Below are positions 1-8,311 of a stretch of 64,000 nt of DNA, piece after piece (the first letter of the stretch is position 1; every line of letters begins with the position of its first letter). This stretch comes from Terrimesophilobacter sp044464485 (GTDB taxonomy: Bacteria > Actinomycetota > Actinomycetes > Actinomycetales > Microbacteriaceae). The position numbers and the translations under genes were made by a program. The DNA is taken from the NCBI GenBank assembly GCA_044464485.1, contig JBIQLG010000001.1, forward strand, positions 248,001-312,000, given 5' to 3'. A model generated the notes under the pieces. That model saw nothing but the letters and a program-made list of their open reading frames with translations, made no database searches and was not told the origin of the DNA.

Positions 1-364
1 CAATGCCGATGGTCGCGTAATCCGGTAGCAGGCCGATTGCGCCCGTAGCCAGACCCATCACGCCGATGGTCCAGAGGAGCGTGCGCTTTCGGCCGATGCG
101 GTCACCGAGGTGGCCGAAGATCACGGCGCCGAGGGGTCTGACGAGGTAGGACGTCGCGAGCACGGCGAACGCGGCAATCGTCCCGACGACTCGGTCCTGT
201 TCCGGAAAAAACAACGGTGCGCTGAAAATGGCGCTGAAGTACGCGAAGACGTAAAAGTCATACGATTCGAGTGAGGTTCCCACAAAGGACGCCCAGACGA
301 CCTTTCTGGCCACTTTCTGGTCGGTGGGTTTGACGGCGATGGGTTCGAGGTCTGTCGCGGGCAC
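1..364 (-). CDS. MHS-family MFS transporter, N-terminal part (runs off left edge)
   Basis: This is the first ~121 residues of a major facilitator transporter that continues beyond the left edge. The GTG start at 364 is preceded by a GAAAGG Shine-Dalgarno about 6 nt upstream. Residues 29-40 (GTSLESYDFYVF) match the first-helix signature of the metabolite:H+ symporter (MHS) family, and residues 84-94 (GHLGDRIGRKR) are the classic MFS loop 2-3 motif. Family members move proline, betaine, dicarboxylates or shikimate with protons across the inner membrane; the substrate cannot be read from this fragment. The gene diverges from a TetR regulator with a 79-bp gap, so that regulator is its probable controller. 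The N-terminus before helix 1 is a normal ~22-residue cytoplasmic tail. Confidence 0.85.
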   Translation of the reverse strand, partial: MPATDLEPIAVKPTDQKVARKVVWASFVGTSLESYDFYVFAYFSAIFSAPLFFPEQDRVVGTIAAFAVLATSYLVRPLGAVIFGHLGDRIGRKRTLLWTIGVMGLATGAIGLLPDYATIGI

Positions 365-403
365 GCGGCGCCTTTCTCAAGGGAGTGGGGATGATTTGTA
401 TTG

Positions 404-418
404 TTGGACTGAATCCAA
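404..418. promoter_or_regulatory. Candidate TetR operator between the MHS transporter and regulator
   Basis: A 15-bp inverted repeat, TTGGA-CTGAA-TCCAA, sits in the short divergent intergenic region. Divergent TetR regulators commonly bind such a palindrome to repress both themselves and the neighbouring transporter. The repeat is seen directly; the function is inferred from position only. Confidence 0.4.
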
Positions 419-443
419 AAATAGATACTAGTGGGGAAATCGA

Positions 444-1010
444 ATGAAAAGCGAACCCGTGTCTGCAGGACGACCGCGGGCGTCATCTCGAGACACGATC
501 GAGGAGGCGGCCGCAGAACTATTTCTTGAGCAGAGCTACGCCGGAACAACCATCGACGAGATCACTCAGCGCGCCGGTGTGAGTCGCGCCACATTTTTCA
601 ACTACTTCGAGTCGAAGGGCGATCTGCTGTGGATCGACGCGGATCACGCGATCGAGTCTCTTCAGACTCGCATCGATTCTGGCGCGGACGTCGTGGATGC
701 GGTGATCGCCGTCGCGAGGGAGATCGGTCGAGAAAAGGTGCCGCTCGCCGCGACCCAGTCGGATGTCATGGGGACAAGGGAGGAACTCGTGACCTCGGGC
801 CTCGTGAGGGTTGCGCGCGTAACCGGGCTCATTCGCCATGCTCTGGTTCGACAACTCGGCCAAAGCGTTCATGACCTCGCACTGAATGTGACCGCGAACT
901 CTCTCGCGGGTGCCATCGTCGCGGCATGGGGGGCCTGGATCATGGGCGGGCTGGATCGGGCCTCGCTGAGCGAGTACGTGAGAGACGCACTTGATCTAGT
1001 GCAACTATAA
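444..1010 (+). CDS. TetR/AcrR family transcriptional regulator
   Basis: The 188-residue protein has the size of a TetR repressor. The N-terminal helix-turn-helix lies at residues ~35-60, with the typical run TTIDEITQRAGVSRATFFN followed by FESKGDLL. The C-terminal ligand/dimer domain is not specific to any known ligand. The ATG at 444 has only a weak purine stretch upstream (GGGGAAATCGA). It is transcribed away from the MHS transporter and probably represses it. The following GntR gene begins 15 bp after its stop, so read-through is possible, although a TATAAT-like box covers the stop codon. Confidence 0.88.
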   Translation: MKSEPVSAGRPRASSRDTIEEAAAELFLEQSYAGTTIDEITQRAGVSRATFFNYFESKGDLLWIDADHAIESLQTRIDSGADVVDAVIAVAREIGREKVPLAATQSDVMGTREELVTSGLVRVARVTGLIRHALVRQLGQSVHDLALNVTANSLAGAIVAAWGAWIMGGLDRASLSEYVRDALDLVQL

Positions 1011-1011
1011 T
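1006..1011 (+). promoter_or_regulatory. TATAAT -10 candidate for the GntR-DUF1648 pair
   Basis: A perfect TATAAT overlaps the TetR stop codon, 14 bp before the GTG at 1026 of the GntR gene. No convincing Shine-Dalgarno lies between them, so transcription may start almost at the start codon. The -35 region is not recognisable. Confidence 0.4.
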
Positions 1012-1025
1012 AATAAGATGTTCGT

Positions 1026-1379
1026 GTGCTCATAAGAATCGACCCGTCATCCGAGGTCGCGCTGTTTGACCAGCTCGCTGGCAGCATTCGCGCATCCACA
1101 ATCACGGGTGCCATCGGCGTGGGAGAGCGGTTGCCGTCTGCGCGAGAGCTTGCTGCATCCCTGGATATCAACGTGCACACCGTGTTGCGCGCATACCAGC
1201 TTCTGCGCGACGAGGGCCTCATCGAGTTGCGACCCGGTCGAGGCGCGATCGTGACGGCACGTGCGGCGGGTGACTACGACGCGCTCAATCTCGCGGTGAG
1301 CGCGGTGATCGCCGAGGCTCGCAAACTGGACATCACACCCAGCGCACTTACCGCGCTTATCAGAGAGGCATTCCAATGA
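1026..1379 (+). CDS. GntR family regulator, YtrA-like short form
   Basis: This 117-residue protein is almost entirely a GntR winged helix-turn-helix. GERLPSARELA lies at residues 33-43, the recognition region at ~43-60, and the wing (EGLIELRPGRG) at ~64-74. Only ~40 residues follow, which fits the YtrA subfamily; these repressors usually control a linked membrane or ABC protein and often autoregulate. The start is GTG. The stop overlaps the start of the next gene (ATGA at 1376-1379), so the two are translationally coupled and the membrane protein is the likely partner or target. Effector unknown. Confidence 0.85.
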   Translation: MLIRIDPSSEVALFDQLAGSIRASTITGAIGVGERLPSARELAASLDINVHTVLRAYQLLRDEGLIELRPGRGAIVTARAAGDYDALNLAVSAVIAEARKLDITPSALTALIREAFQ

Positions 1380-2404
1380 ATCAGGCGAATGACGACCACG
1401 CGCGTCCGATTTCCGTGAGAACGCGCACCGTGGGGATCGGCGGGATTCTCCCGGCTGCCCTGGGAATATTCTCGACGGTTCTCATGGCGACGTGGTTACC
1501 GCAACTGCCCCACCCGATTGCCGTGCACTGGAGCGGTGCAGGTCCGGATGGTTACGGTCCAGGGGCGGTTTTCGTGCTCGCACCCGCAATCATCACGGTG
1601 CTGTTCAGTGTTTTCGCCGTCGCGTTTTCGTGGCGCACGAGCGGAACCGGACGAATTTCCTGGACGCAAAAGTTTGTGCTGGCCACGAACGTCTGGTTGG
1701 CGACTTTCCTGAGCACAGCATTTGTCGCCAGCGTCGCGATCCAGCGGGGGCTTTCCGACGCGCGCACTGCGCCAGACGTCGGAGGCTGGCTCGCTGTGGG
1801 CGCCGTCGCCGCGCTGGCTCTCGCTGCCGCGGCATGGGTTCTGCTTCCTCCCGGAGTCTCGATAGACGATCGCGGCTCACGGGTGGAGCCGCTGGATGTG
1901 CTGGGCGGTGAACGAGTCTCCTGGTCCCACACGGCACGCTTCAGTTCAGCGGCACTCGTTTTCGTGGGCTTCGGCATCCTTGTTGCCGTGAGTGCGGTGA
2001 TCATCACCGGGCTCAGTCGTCCGTCGTCGATGCTGCTGGCGCTGATCATTCTGGTGTTCGTCGCGATCCTTGCCCTTACGAACGTGTGGTGGCGTGTGAG
2101 CGCCGACCACCGCGGCTTCATCGTCAGAAGCGCTCTGGGGTGGCCCCGCAAGCACATCGGGCTCGGCGACATCCGGTCCGTGAGCGTCATCGAGGTTCAG
2201 CCGACTCGAGATTTCGGAGGCTGGGGCTGGCGCTTCGCTGGAGGGGGTCGCAGCGGAGTGATTCTGCGCGCAGGTGCCGCAATCGAAGTGACGCAGGCAA
2301 ACGGCCGACGATTCGCCGTCACCGTCGATGACGCGAAAACCGGAGCTTCCGTGCTGGCAGCTCTCGCGCACAGGCAACCCGCGCAGTCAACCGAGCAGAG
2401 GTGA
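1376..2404 (+). CDS. DUF1648 integral membrane protein
   Basis: This 342-residue membrane protein begins with the DUF1648 pattern LPQLPHPIAVHW at residues 41-52, between the first two of about six hydrophobic segments. The C-terminal ~90 residues resemble the bacterial PH-like module that follows DUF1648 in actinobacterial proteins, with an FGGWGWR run and a terminal VTVDDA stretch. No enzymatic motif is visible and the function is unknown. Coupling to a YtrA-type GntR regulator recalls systems in which such a repressor controls membrane-stress or peptide-related proteins, but that is analogy only. Confidence 0.8.
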   Translation: MNQANDDHARPISVRTRTVGIGGILPAALGIFSTVLMATWLPQLPHPIAVHWSGAGPDGYGPGAVFVLAPAIITVLFSVFAVAFSWRTSGTGRISWTQKFVLATNVWLATFLSTAFVASVAIQRGLSDARTAPDVGGWLAVGAVAALALAAAAWVLLPPGVSIDDRGSRVEPLDVLGGERVSWSHTARFSSAALVFVGFGILVAVSAVIITGLSRPSSMLLALIILVFVAILALTNVWWRVSADHRGFIVRSALGWPRKHIGLGDIRSVSVIEVQPTRDFGGWGWRFAGGGRSGVILRAGAAIEVTQANGRRFAVTVDDAKTGASVLAALAHRQPAQSTEQR

Positions 2405-2412
2405 AAACCCGC

Positions 2413-2418
2413 TAGAAT
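2413..2418 (+). promoter_or_regulatory. -10 box candidate for the ileS T-box transcript
   Basis: TAGAAT lies just after the DUF1648 stop codon and just before the structured leader, so a transcript starting near 2425 would contain the whole T-box. No good -35 is visible 17 bp upstream. Confidence 0.4.
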
Positions 2419-2424
2419 CGCATG

Positions 2425-2689
2425 CAGAGGCATCGATCCGGCAATCACCGGGGAGCTTTCGGGAGAACCGCGCGCTGGGGTTCACGGGGAAGATCAGTTC
2501 TGATTTTCGCCGCGAAGCCAGCGCCGACCGCTGCACCAACGGTCGGGTAAAGCGCTCAGTAGATCCGAACGGGTGGGTCCGTCACATCCCTGAATGAGCG
2601 GCTGTTCGCGCGCAACGGGAACAGCAAGCGAGGTGGTACCGCGGCACTTGTCGTCCTCGTAGTTGATGACAACACGAGGAATGGCCACC
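2425..2689 (+). promoter_or_regulatory. T-box riboswitch, isoleucine-specific, translational type
   Basis: The leader contains the conserved T-box core AGGTGGTACCGCGG (about 2630-2643), whose TGGT can pair with the uncharged ACCA end of tRNA. A Stem I arm holds CAATCACCGG, giving AUC at 2444-2446 as the isoleucine specifier. Downstream, TCCTCGT (2654-2660) is complementary to ACGAGGA (2674-2680), which carries the ileS Shine-Dalgarno. There is no U-run terminator. This is the actinobacterial arrangement in which uncharged tRNA-Ile frees the ribosome-binding site instead of preventing termination. The architecture is read from sequence; the mechanism is known from the family. Confidence 0.9.
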
Positions 2690-5600
2690 ATGACGTACCC
2701 GATCCGCTCCACCGGAGATAACGCACCTGATCCGCTCTCGGAATCGCTCAGTCCGAGTCCGCGTTTTCCAGAGATCGAGCAGCGCGTGCTGGAGTTCTGG
2801 AAGCAGGATGACACCTTTCGCGCGTCGGTCGCGCAACGCGAAGGCTCGCCCGAGTGGGTCTTTTACGACGGACCCCCCTTCGCCAACGGCCTCCCGCACT
2901 ACGGGCATTTGCTCACCGGATACGCGAAGGATCTCTTCCCGCGCTTCCAGACGATGCGCGGCAAGCAGGTGCACCGCAGGTTCGGATGGGACACCCACGG
3001 TTTGCCGGCGGAGCTTGAAGCCGAACGCCAACTCGGTATCACCGACAAGAGCCAGATCGAAGAAATGGGCATCGCCGCGTTCAACCAGGCTGCTCGCGAT
3101 TCCGTACTCAAATACACGAAAGAGTGGGAAGAGTACGTCACGCGGATGGCCCGCTGGGTGGACTTCGAGAACGATTACAAAACACTCGACGTTAACTTCA
3201 TGGAATCCGTGATCTGGGGTTTCAAGCAACTTCATGACAAGGGTCTCGCCTACGAGGGCTACCGCGTTCTTCCGTACTGCTGGCGAGATCAGACTCCGCT
3301 GTCCAACCACGAGCTGCGCATGGACGACGACGTGTACAAGATGCGCCAAGACCAGTCCGTGACGGTGACGTTCCCGCTGACGGGAGAAAAAGCCGAGGCG
3401 CTCGGGCTCGCCGGCGTGAAGGCCATCGCGTGGACGACGACTCCGTGGACTCTGCCGACCAATCTTGCGCTCGCCGTCGGTCCCGAGGTCGAATACGCGG
3501 TGGTGCCGGCGGCGGATGGCTCCTCCAGATTCCTGTTGGCGGCAGATACCGTCGCGTCATATGCGAAAGAACTCGGTTACGAGGATGCGGCCGACGCGCG
3601 TGCGGTGATCGAGCGCACCGTCGTGGGCAGCGAGCTGGGCGGCATCCGATATGAGCGGCTGTGGGACTTTTACGCGGATGTCGAAACATTCGGCACCGAA
3701 AACGCCTGGCAGATCCTCGTGGCGGACTACGTCGAGACCGGAGAGGGCACCGGCATCGTGCACCAGGCGCCCGCATACGGCGAGGATGACCAGATCGTGT
3801 GCGCTCAGGCGGGCATCCCGGTCATCCTGTCGGTCGACGATGGCGGACGGTTTCTGCCCGAAATCGAGGGTGTTGCCGGGCTGCAGGTTTTCGAGGCGAA
3901 CAAGCCGCTCACGCAGCAGCTTCGCGCCATGGGCAGGCTGTTCAAGGTTGCCAGCTATGAGCACAGCTATCCGCACTGCTGGCGCTGCCGCAACCCGCTC
4001 ATCTATAAGGCGGTGTCGAGCTGGTTCGTGAAGGTGCCCGAGTTCCGCGACCGTATGGGCGAGCTCAACCAGGAGATCAACTGGGTGCCGGACAACGTCA
4101 AGGATGGCCAGTTCGGCAAGTGGCTTTCCAACGCGCGCGACTGGTCGATTTCCCGCAACCGATACTGGGGCTCGCCGATCCCGATCTGGAAGAGCGACAA
4201 CCCGGAATATCCTCGCGTGGACGTGTACGGTTCGCTCGCCGAGTTGGAGGAGGATTTCGGGCGGCTTCCGGTGAATACCCACGGCGACCCCGACCTGCAC
4301 CGTCCGTTCATCGATGAACTGACCCGGCCGAACCCGGATGACCCGACGGGCAAATCCACGATGCGCCGTATTGAGGACGTGCTCGACGTGTGGTTCGACT
4401 CCGGTTCCATGCCGTTCGCGCAAGTGCACTACCCGTTCGAGAATCAGGACTGGTTCGACAGCCACAGCCCCGCCGATTTCATCGTCGAGTACATCGGTCA
4501 GACGCGCGGCTGGTTTTACACGCTCCACGTGCTCTCCACGGCGATCTTCGACCGGCCAGCGTTCAGCAATGTGCTGAGCCACGGCATCGTTCTCGGCAGC
4601 GACGGCCAGAAGATGTCCAAGAGCCTGCGCAACTACCCGGATGTCTCGGAAGTGTTCGATCGAGACGGCGCAGACGCCATGCGCTGGTTCCTCATGTCGT
4701 CCTCGGTCATCCGCGGCGGCAACCTCGTTGTCACGGAGGAGGGCATCCGTGGAGGGGTGCGTGAGTTCCTGCTTCCGCTGTGGAGCACGTATTACTTCTT
4801 CGCCCTCTACGCCAACGCTTCGACGGAGCTCAGCGCGAGCGCACCGACGGAGCTCAGCGCGAGCGCACCGACGGAGCTCAGCGCGAGCGCCGCAGTGCCG
4901 CTCCCTGAGGGATCGCGCAGCGATCGTCTCGAAGGGAGCAGCGCAAACACTTCATCCTCGCTCCCTGAGGGATCGCGCAGCGATCGTCTCGAAGGGAGTC
5001 CCGAAGGTTACCGCGCACGCTGGCGCACCGATTCCACGAACGTGCTCGACCGCTACCTGCTCGCCAAGACCAGACAGCTTATCGAGGATGTCACTGTCGA
5101 CCTCGAGGCCATGGATTCCCCACTCGCCGCCGCAAAACTGCGCGACTTCGCGGACGTGCTCACGAACTGGTACGTCCGGCGCAGCCGGGACCGATTCTGG
5201 GCCGGCGAGGACGCCGACGCATTCGACACCCTGTACACGGTGCTCGAAACGCTCGCGCGCGCGGCAGCGCCACTCGCACCGCTCGTTACCGAAACCGTGT
5301 GGAAGGGGCTCACCGGCGGGCGCAGCGTGCACCTCGAAGACTGGCCGCATGCCGCCGATTTTCCCGCAGACGACGCGCTCGTGCAGGCTATGGATCGCGT
5401 GCGCGAGATAGCTTCTGCTGGGCTCGCCCTCCGGAAGTCGACCGGACACCGCGTGCGCCTTCCGCTGCCAGGGCTGACGGTCGTCGGCGACACCGAGGGA
5501 CTCGAGGAGTTCGCGGACATCCTGAAAGACGAACTGAACGTCAAGGACATCACGTTCGCCCCGCTCGCCGAGGACAGCCTGGGAGATTTTGGAATTACTC

Positions 5601-6124
5601 GCCGGCTGTCGATTAACGCGCGGGCACTTGGTCCCAGGATCGGCAAAGATGTTCAGCGCATCATCCGGGCGGCAAAGTCGGGGGAGTGGAGCGCGGACGG
5701 CGAAACGGTGACGGTTGGCGGCACGGAACTCCTGGCCGGGGAGTTCGAGCTCGTTCTCGAGTCTGCGGACTCCGCCAATGCGGTGTCCTTCCTCGCCTCG
5801 CATGGTTTCGTCGTGCTCGATACCGCGACCACACCCGAACTGGAAGCGGAGGGGCTCGCGAACGACTTCATCCGGGATGTTCAGCAGACACGCCGTAACC
5901 TTGGGTTTGATGTATCTGATCGGATCTCGATGCGCGTTGCCGCAGAGCCGGAGTTAGCGAACGCCATCATGCAAAATGAGGAAAAAATTCGCGCCGCGAC
6001 GCTGACCACCACGCTCACGTTTATTGAGTGGGGTGACCAGGTGATGCAGCTTCACGATTGGGATGAGAAAGTGCTGGATCCCGAGCACAGGTCGTCGTTT
6101 GCCGTCGCGTTGGAGCGGGTATGA
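2690..6124 (+). CDS. ileS: Isoleucyl-tRNA synthetase
   Basis: IleS charges tRNA-Ile in the cytoplasm. The HIGH-type signature HYGH is at residues 70-73 and KMSKS at ~641-645, with a full CP1 editing domain between them and an anticodon-binding domain after. The ATG at 2690 is chosen because the SD AGGA (2677-2680) sits 9 nt upstream and is the element hidden by the T-box; ATGs at 2666 and 2681 lie before or directly against it. Length is 1144 residues, about 60 more than I expect. Residues ~711-772, between catalytic core and anticodon domain, form a low-complexity insert (repeated TELSASAP, then two copies of LPEGSRSDRLEGS) encoded by DNA repeats. The stop overlaps folC (ATGA). Confidence 0.97.
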   Translation: MTYPIRSTGDNAPDPLSESLSPSPRFPEIEQRVLEFWKQDDTFRASVAQREGSPEWVFYDGPPFANGLPHYGHLLTGYAKDLFPRFQTMRGKQVHRRFGWDTHGLPAELEAERQLGITDKSQIEEMGIAAFNQAARDSVLKYTKEWEEYVTRMARWVDFENDYKTLDVNFMESVIWGFKQLHDKGLAYEGYRVLPYCWRDQTPLSNHELRMDDDVYKMRQDQSVTVTFPLTGEKAEALGLAGVKAIAWTTTPWTLPTNLALAVGPEVEYAVVPAADGSSRFLLAADTVASYAKELGYEDAADARAVIERTVVGSELGGIRYERLWDFYADVETFGTENAWQILVADYVETGEGTGIVHQAPAYGEDDQIVCAQAGIPVILSVDDGGRFLPEIEGVAGLQVFEANKPLTQQLRAMGRLFKVASYEHSYPHCWRCRNPLIYKAVSSWFVKVPEFRDRMGELNQEINWVPDNVKDGQFGKWLSNARDWSISRNRYWGSPIPIWKSDNPEYPRVDVYGSLAELEEDFGRLPVNTHGDPDLHRPFIDELTRPNPDDPTGKSTMRRIEDVLDVWFDSGSMPFAQVHYPFENQDWFDSHSPADFIVEYIGQTRGWFYTLHVLSTAIFDRPAFSNVLSHGIVLGSDGQKMSKSLRNYPDVSEVFDRDGADAMRWFLMSSSVIRGGNLVVTEEGIRGGVREFLLPLWSTYYFFALYANASTELSASAPTELSASAPTELSASAAVPLPEGSRSDRLEGSSANTSSSLPEGSRSDRLEGSPEGYRARWRTDSTNVLDRYLLAKTRQLIEDVTVDLEAMDSPLAAAKLRDFADVLTNWYVRRSRDRFWAGEDADAFDTLYTVLETLARAAAPLAPLVTETVWKGLTGGRSVHLEDWPHAADFPADDALVQAMDRVREIASAGLALRKSTGHRVRLPLPGLTVVGDTEGLEEFADILKDELNVKDITFAPLAEDSLGDFGITRRLSINARALGPRIGKDVQRIIRAAKSGEWSADGETVTVGGTELLAGEFELVLESADSANAVSFLASHGFVVLDTATTPELEAEGLANDFIRDVQQTRRNLGFDVSDRISMRVAAEPELANAIMQNEEKIRAATLTTTLTFIEWGDQVMQLHDWDEKVLDPEHRSSFAVALERV
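4823..4894 (+). repeat. Three tandem 24-bp repeats inside ileS
   Basis: The unit starting ACGGAGCTCAGCGCGAGCGC occurs three times head to tail (4823-4846, 4847-4870, 4871-4894). The third differs only near its end. Because 24 is divisible by three, each unit adds TELSASAP in frame. Confidence 0.95.
4901..4998. repeat. Two copies of a 38-bp interspersed palindromic element within ileS
   Basis: An identical 38-bp element occurs at 4901-4938 and 4961-4998, separated by 22 bp. It starts CTCCCTGAGGGATCGCGCAG and ends CGATCGTCTCGAAGGGAG. The arms CTCCCT/AGGGAG and GATCG/CGATC make it an imperfect palindrome. Here it is read in frame as LPEGSRSDRLEGS. A diverged copy in the opposite orientation is at 61195-61228, so this is a dispersed element and not a local duplication only. 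Confidence 0.9.
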
Positions 6125-7506
6125 CACGCGCGGGCGAAGACCCGGAGATCGGAAACGACGCACTGTTCCAGGTGCAGGCGGACCGGGTTTACGCTGAGCT
6201 TCTTTCTCGCGTAGGGGAGTCGGCTCCTCAGCCGCGCCTGGCACCCACCCGCAGAGTGGCGGAGCTGCTCGGCGACCCTCAGCATTCATACCCGGTGATC
6301 CACATCACCGGCACCAACGGCAAAACCAGCACCGCGCGGATGGCGGAGAGCATCCTGCGTGCACACGGTTTGCGGACGGGCCTCATGACGAGCCCGCATC
6401 TGGTTCGCATGAACGAGCGCATCGTGATCGATGGCGAACCCATCAGCAACGAGGCGTTCGTGGCGAATTGGGATGACATCCGGCCGTACCTGGACATGGT
6501 GGATGCCGAACTGACCGCCTCAGGCGACGTGCCCGTCACATTCTTCGAAGCGCTTACGGTACTGGCATTCGCTTGCTTCGCCGACGCACCCGTGGATGTC
6601 GTCGTTCTCGAGGTGGGCATGGGCGGTGAGTGGGATTCCACGAATGTCGCCGATGGGCAGGTCGCGGTATTCACTCCGATCGATCTCGATCACGTTCACC
6701 GGCTTGGCAGCACCATCGCCGAAATTGCCACCACGAAGGCCGGCATCATCAAGCCCGACGCACGCGTGGTCTCTGCGAGGCAGGCACCCGAGGCACTGCA
6801 GCCGCTTGAACGCGCCGCAGCTCTCACGGAGTCCACGCTGGCCATGGAGGGCCGCGAATTTGCGCTGGAATCCACGACGGTCGCCGTTGGCGGACAAGTC
6901 ATCACGGTTCGTGGACTCGCCGGAGAATACCGGGATGTGTTCCTTCCGCTGTTCGGCGATCACCAGGCCATCAATGCGACCGTGGCGATTGCTGCTGTGG
7001 AATCGTTGCTCGGCGCGGGTACGCAACCCATCGCCGAGGACGTGCTGTCGGAGGGGCTCGGGACGGCGACATCACCCGGACGATTGCAGATTCTGGGTAG
7101 TGACCCAACCGTCATCATCGATGCTGCGCACAATCCACATGGCGCGCGAGCGCTGGCGGCCGCCCTCGACAACTATTTTGACTTCAGTGAGCTTGTTATC
7201 GTGATGGGCATTCTCGAAGACAAGGATGCCCATGGCATAGTCGAGGCGCTCGCCCCGCACGCCGCCCGCATCCACGTCACCCAATCGCACTCCGATCGTG
7301 CGATTCCCGCGGATGCCCTCGCCGAGCAGATGGAACACTGGACCCATGACGCACCGCAACTCGAGTTTGATTCGCTCGAGCAGGCGCTCGACGACGCCCG
7401 CGAGTGGGCATCCGCTGCTGCGGGCAGGGCGGTTCTCGTTACGGGGTCGATTACGCTCATTGGCGAAGCGATTGAACTGGCGACGACTCAGGGATGGAAG
7501 CGATGA
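6121..7506 (+). CDS. folC: Bifunctional folylpolyglutamate synthase / dihydrofolate synthase
   Basis: FolC adds glutamate to dihydropteroate and to folates using ATP. The Mur-ligase-type P-loop is clear (HITGTNGKTS, residues 61-70), followed by the GMGGEWDSTN region and, near residue 337, the AHNPHGA motif of the C-terminal domain. Its 461 residues are normal for actinobacterial FolC. The ATG overlaps the ileS stop by 4 nt, and the downstream DUF4233 gene overlaps its own stop, so ileS-folC-DUF4233-ndk is one tightly coupled operon. Confidence 0.96.
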   Translation: MTRAGEDPEIGNDALFQVQADRVYAELLSRVGESAPQPRLAPTRRVAELLGDPQHSYPVIHITGTNGKTSTARMAESILRAHGLRTGLMTSPHLVRMNERIVIDGEPISNEAFVANWDDIRPYLDMVDAELTASGDVPVTFFEALTVLAFACFADAPVDVVVLEVGMGGEWDSTNVADGQVAVFTPIDLDHVHRLGSTIAEIATTKAGIIKPDARVVSARQAPEALQPLERAAALTESTLAMEGREFALESTTVAVGGQVITVRGLAGEYRDVFLPLFGDHQAINATVAIAAVESLLGAGTQPIAEDVLSEGLGTATSPGRLQILGSDPTVIIDAAHNPHGARALAAALDNYFDFSELVIVMGILEDKDAHGIVEALAPHAARIHVTQSHSDRAIPADALAEQMEHWTHDAPQLEFDSLEQALDDAREWASAAAGRAVLVTGSITLIGEAIELATTQGWKR

Positions 7507-7892
7507 CAGATCGGGCCACGCGCGTACGCCGCGTTCGCACTGCCACCGAATCTCTGCTTTCCATCGTTTTGGGGCTGGAAGCGGCGCTCATGTTCTTTGT
7601 GACGGTGACGGCGTTCGGGCTGAAAGCAGTACCTGCTCCGGTCGCGTTCGGCGCGGGCGGCGGACTCTTTCTCGTGCTGGTCATTTGCGCCTGGCTCGTT
7701 CGGTACCCTGTGGGCGTCTGGCTGGGCTGGGTCCTGCAGGCAGTTCTTATTGCCACCGGAATCGTCATGACCCTCATGTATTTCATTGGTGCCGGTTTTG
7801 CGGCACTGTGGATCTACTGCTTCGTGATTGCCCGCCGCCTGGACCATCAAAATTTTTCGAAGACCGCAACCACAGGTAGGGAGACCCCGTGA
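7503..7892 (+). CDS. DUF4233 family membrane protein
   Basis: This 129-residue protein has about four hydrophobic helices and matches the DUF4233 protein found between folC and ndk in many actinobacteria. The ATG at 7503 overlaps the folC stop (ATGA); an in-frame ATG at 7494 is the alternative. Its function is unknown. Conserved location suggests co-expression, not a known role in folate or nucleotide metabolism. Its stop overlaps the ndk start as GTGA. Confidence 0.85.
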   Translation: MTDRATRVRRVRTATESLLSIVLGLEAALMFFVTVTAFGLKAVPAPVAFGAGGGLFLVLVICAWLVRYPVGVWLGWVLQAVLIATGIVMTLMYFIGAGFAALWIYCFVIARRLDHQNFSKTATTGRETP

Positions 7893-8311
7893 ACGATCCC
7901 GTAGAAGAAACCCTCATTCTGGTGAAACCGGATGGCGTCGCTCGAAGCCTCACCGGCGAAATTCTCCGCCGTATCGAGGCAAAGGGTTATCAGCTGGTGG
8001 ACATCCGGCTTGTTCAGGCCGACCGGGACCTGCTCGCTCAGCACTATGCGGAACATTTCGGAAAACCGTTCTACGAACCGCTCGTCGAATTTATGGAGAG
8101 CGGACCGATTGTGGCGATGAGGGTGGCAGGTAACCGGGTCATCGAAGGATTCCGTTCGCTCGCGGGAACGACAGATCCCACCACGGCGGCGCCGGGAACC
8201 ATTCGAGGCGATCTTGGCAGGGACTGGGGTCTTGCCGTCCAGCAAAACCTCGTGCACGGTTCGGACTCTGCCGACTCTGCGGCACGCGAGCTTGCGTTGT
8301 GGTTCAGCTAG
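7889..8311 (+). CDS. ndk: Nucleoside diphosphate kinase
   Basis: Ndk equilibrates nucleoside di- and triphosphates through a phosphohistidine. The 140-residue protein has the nucleotide-site KPDGV (Lys13) and the active-site His123 in NLVHGSDS. The GTG start overlaps the preceding stop by 4 nt, with a GTAGGGAG Shine-Dalgarno upstream. It ends the ileS-folC operon; no strong intrinsic terminator follows directly. Confidence 0.97.
   Translation: MNDPVEETLILVKPDGVARSLTGEILRRIEAKGYQLVDIRLVQADRDLLAQHYAEHFGKPFYEPLVEFMESGPIVAMRVAGNRVIEGFRSLAGTTDPTTAAPGTIRGDLGRDWGLAVQQNLVHGSDSADSAARELALWFS

Noticed and set aside
2663..2689. TTG 2663, ATG 2666 or ATG 2681 as the ileS start
   Set aside because: All precede or touch the Shine-Dalgarno that the T-box sequesters; ATG 2690 is correctly spaced.
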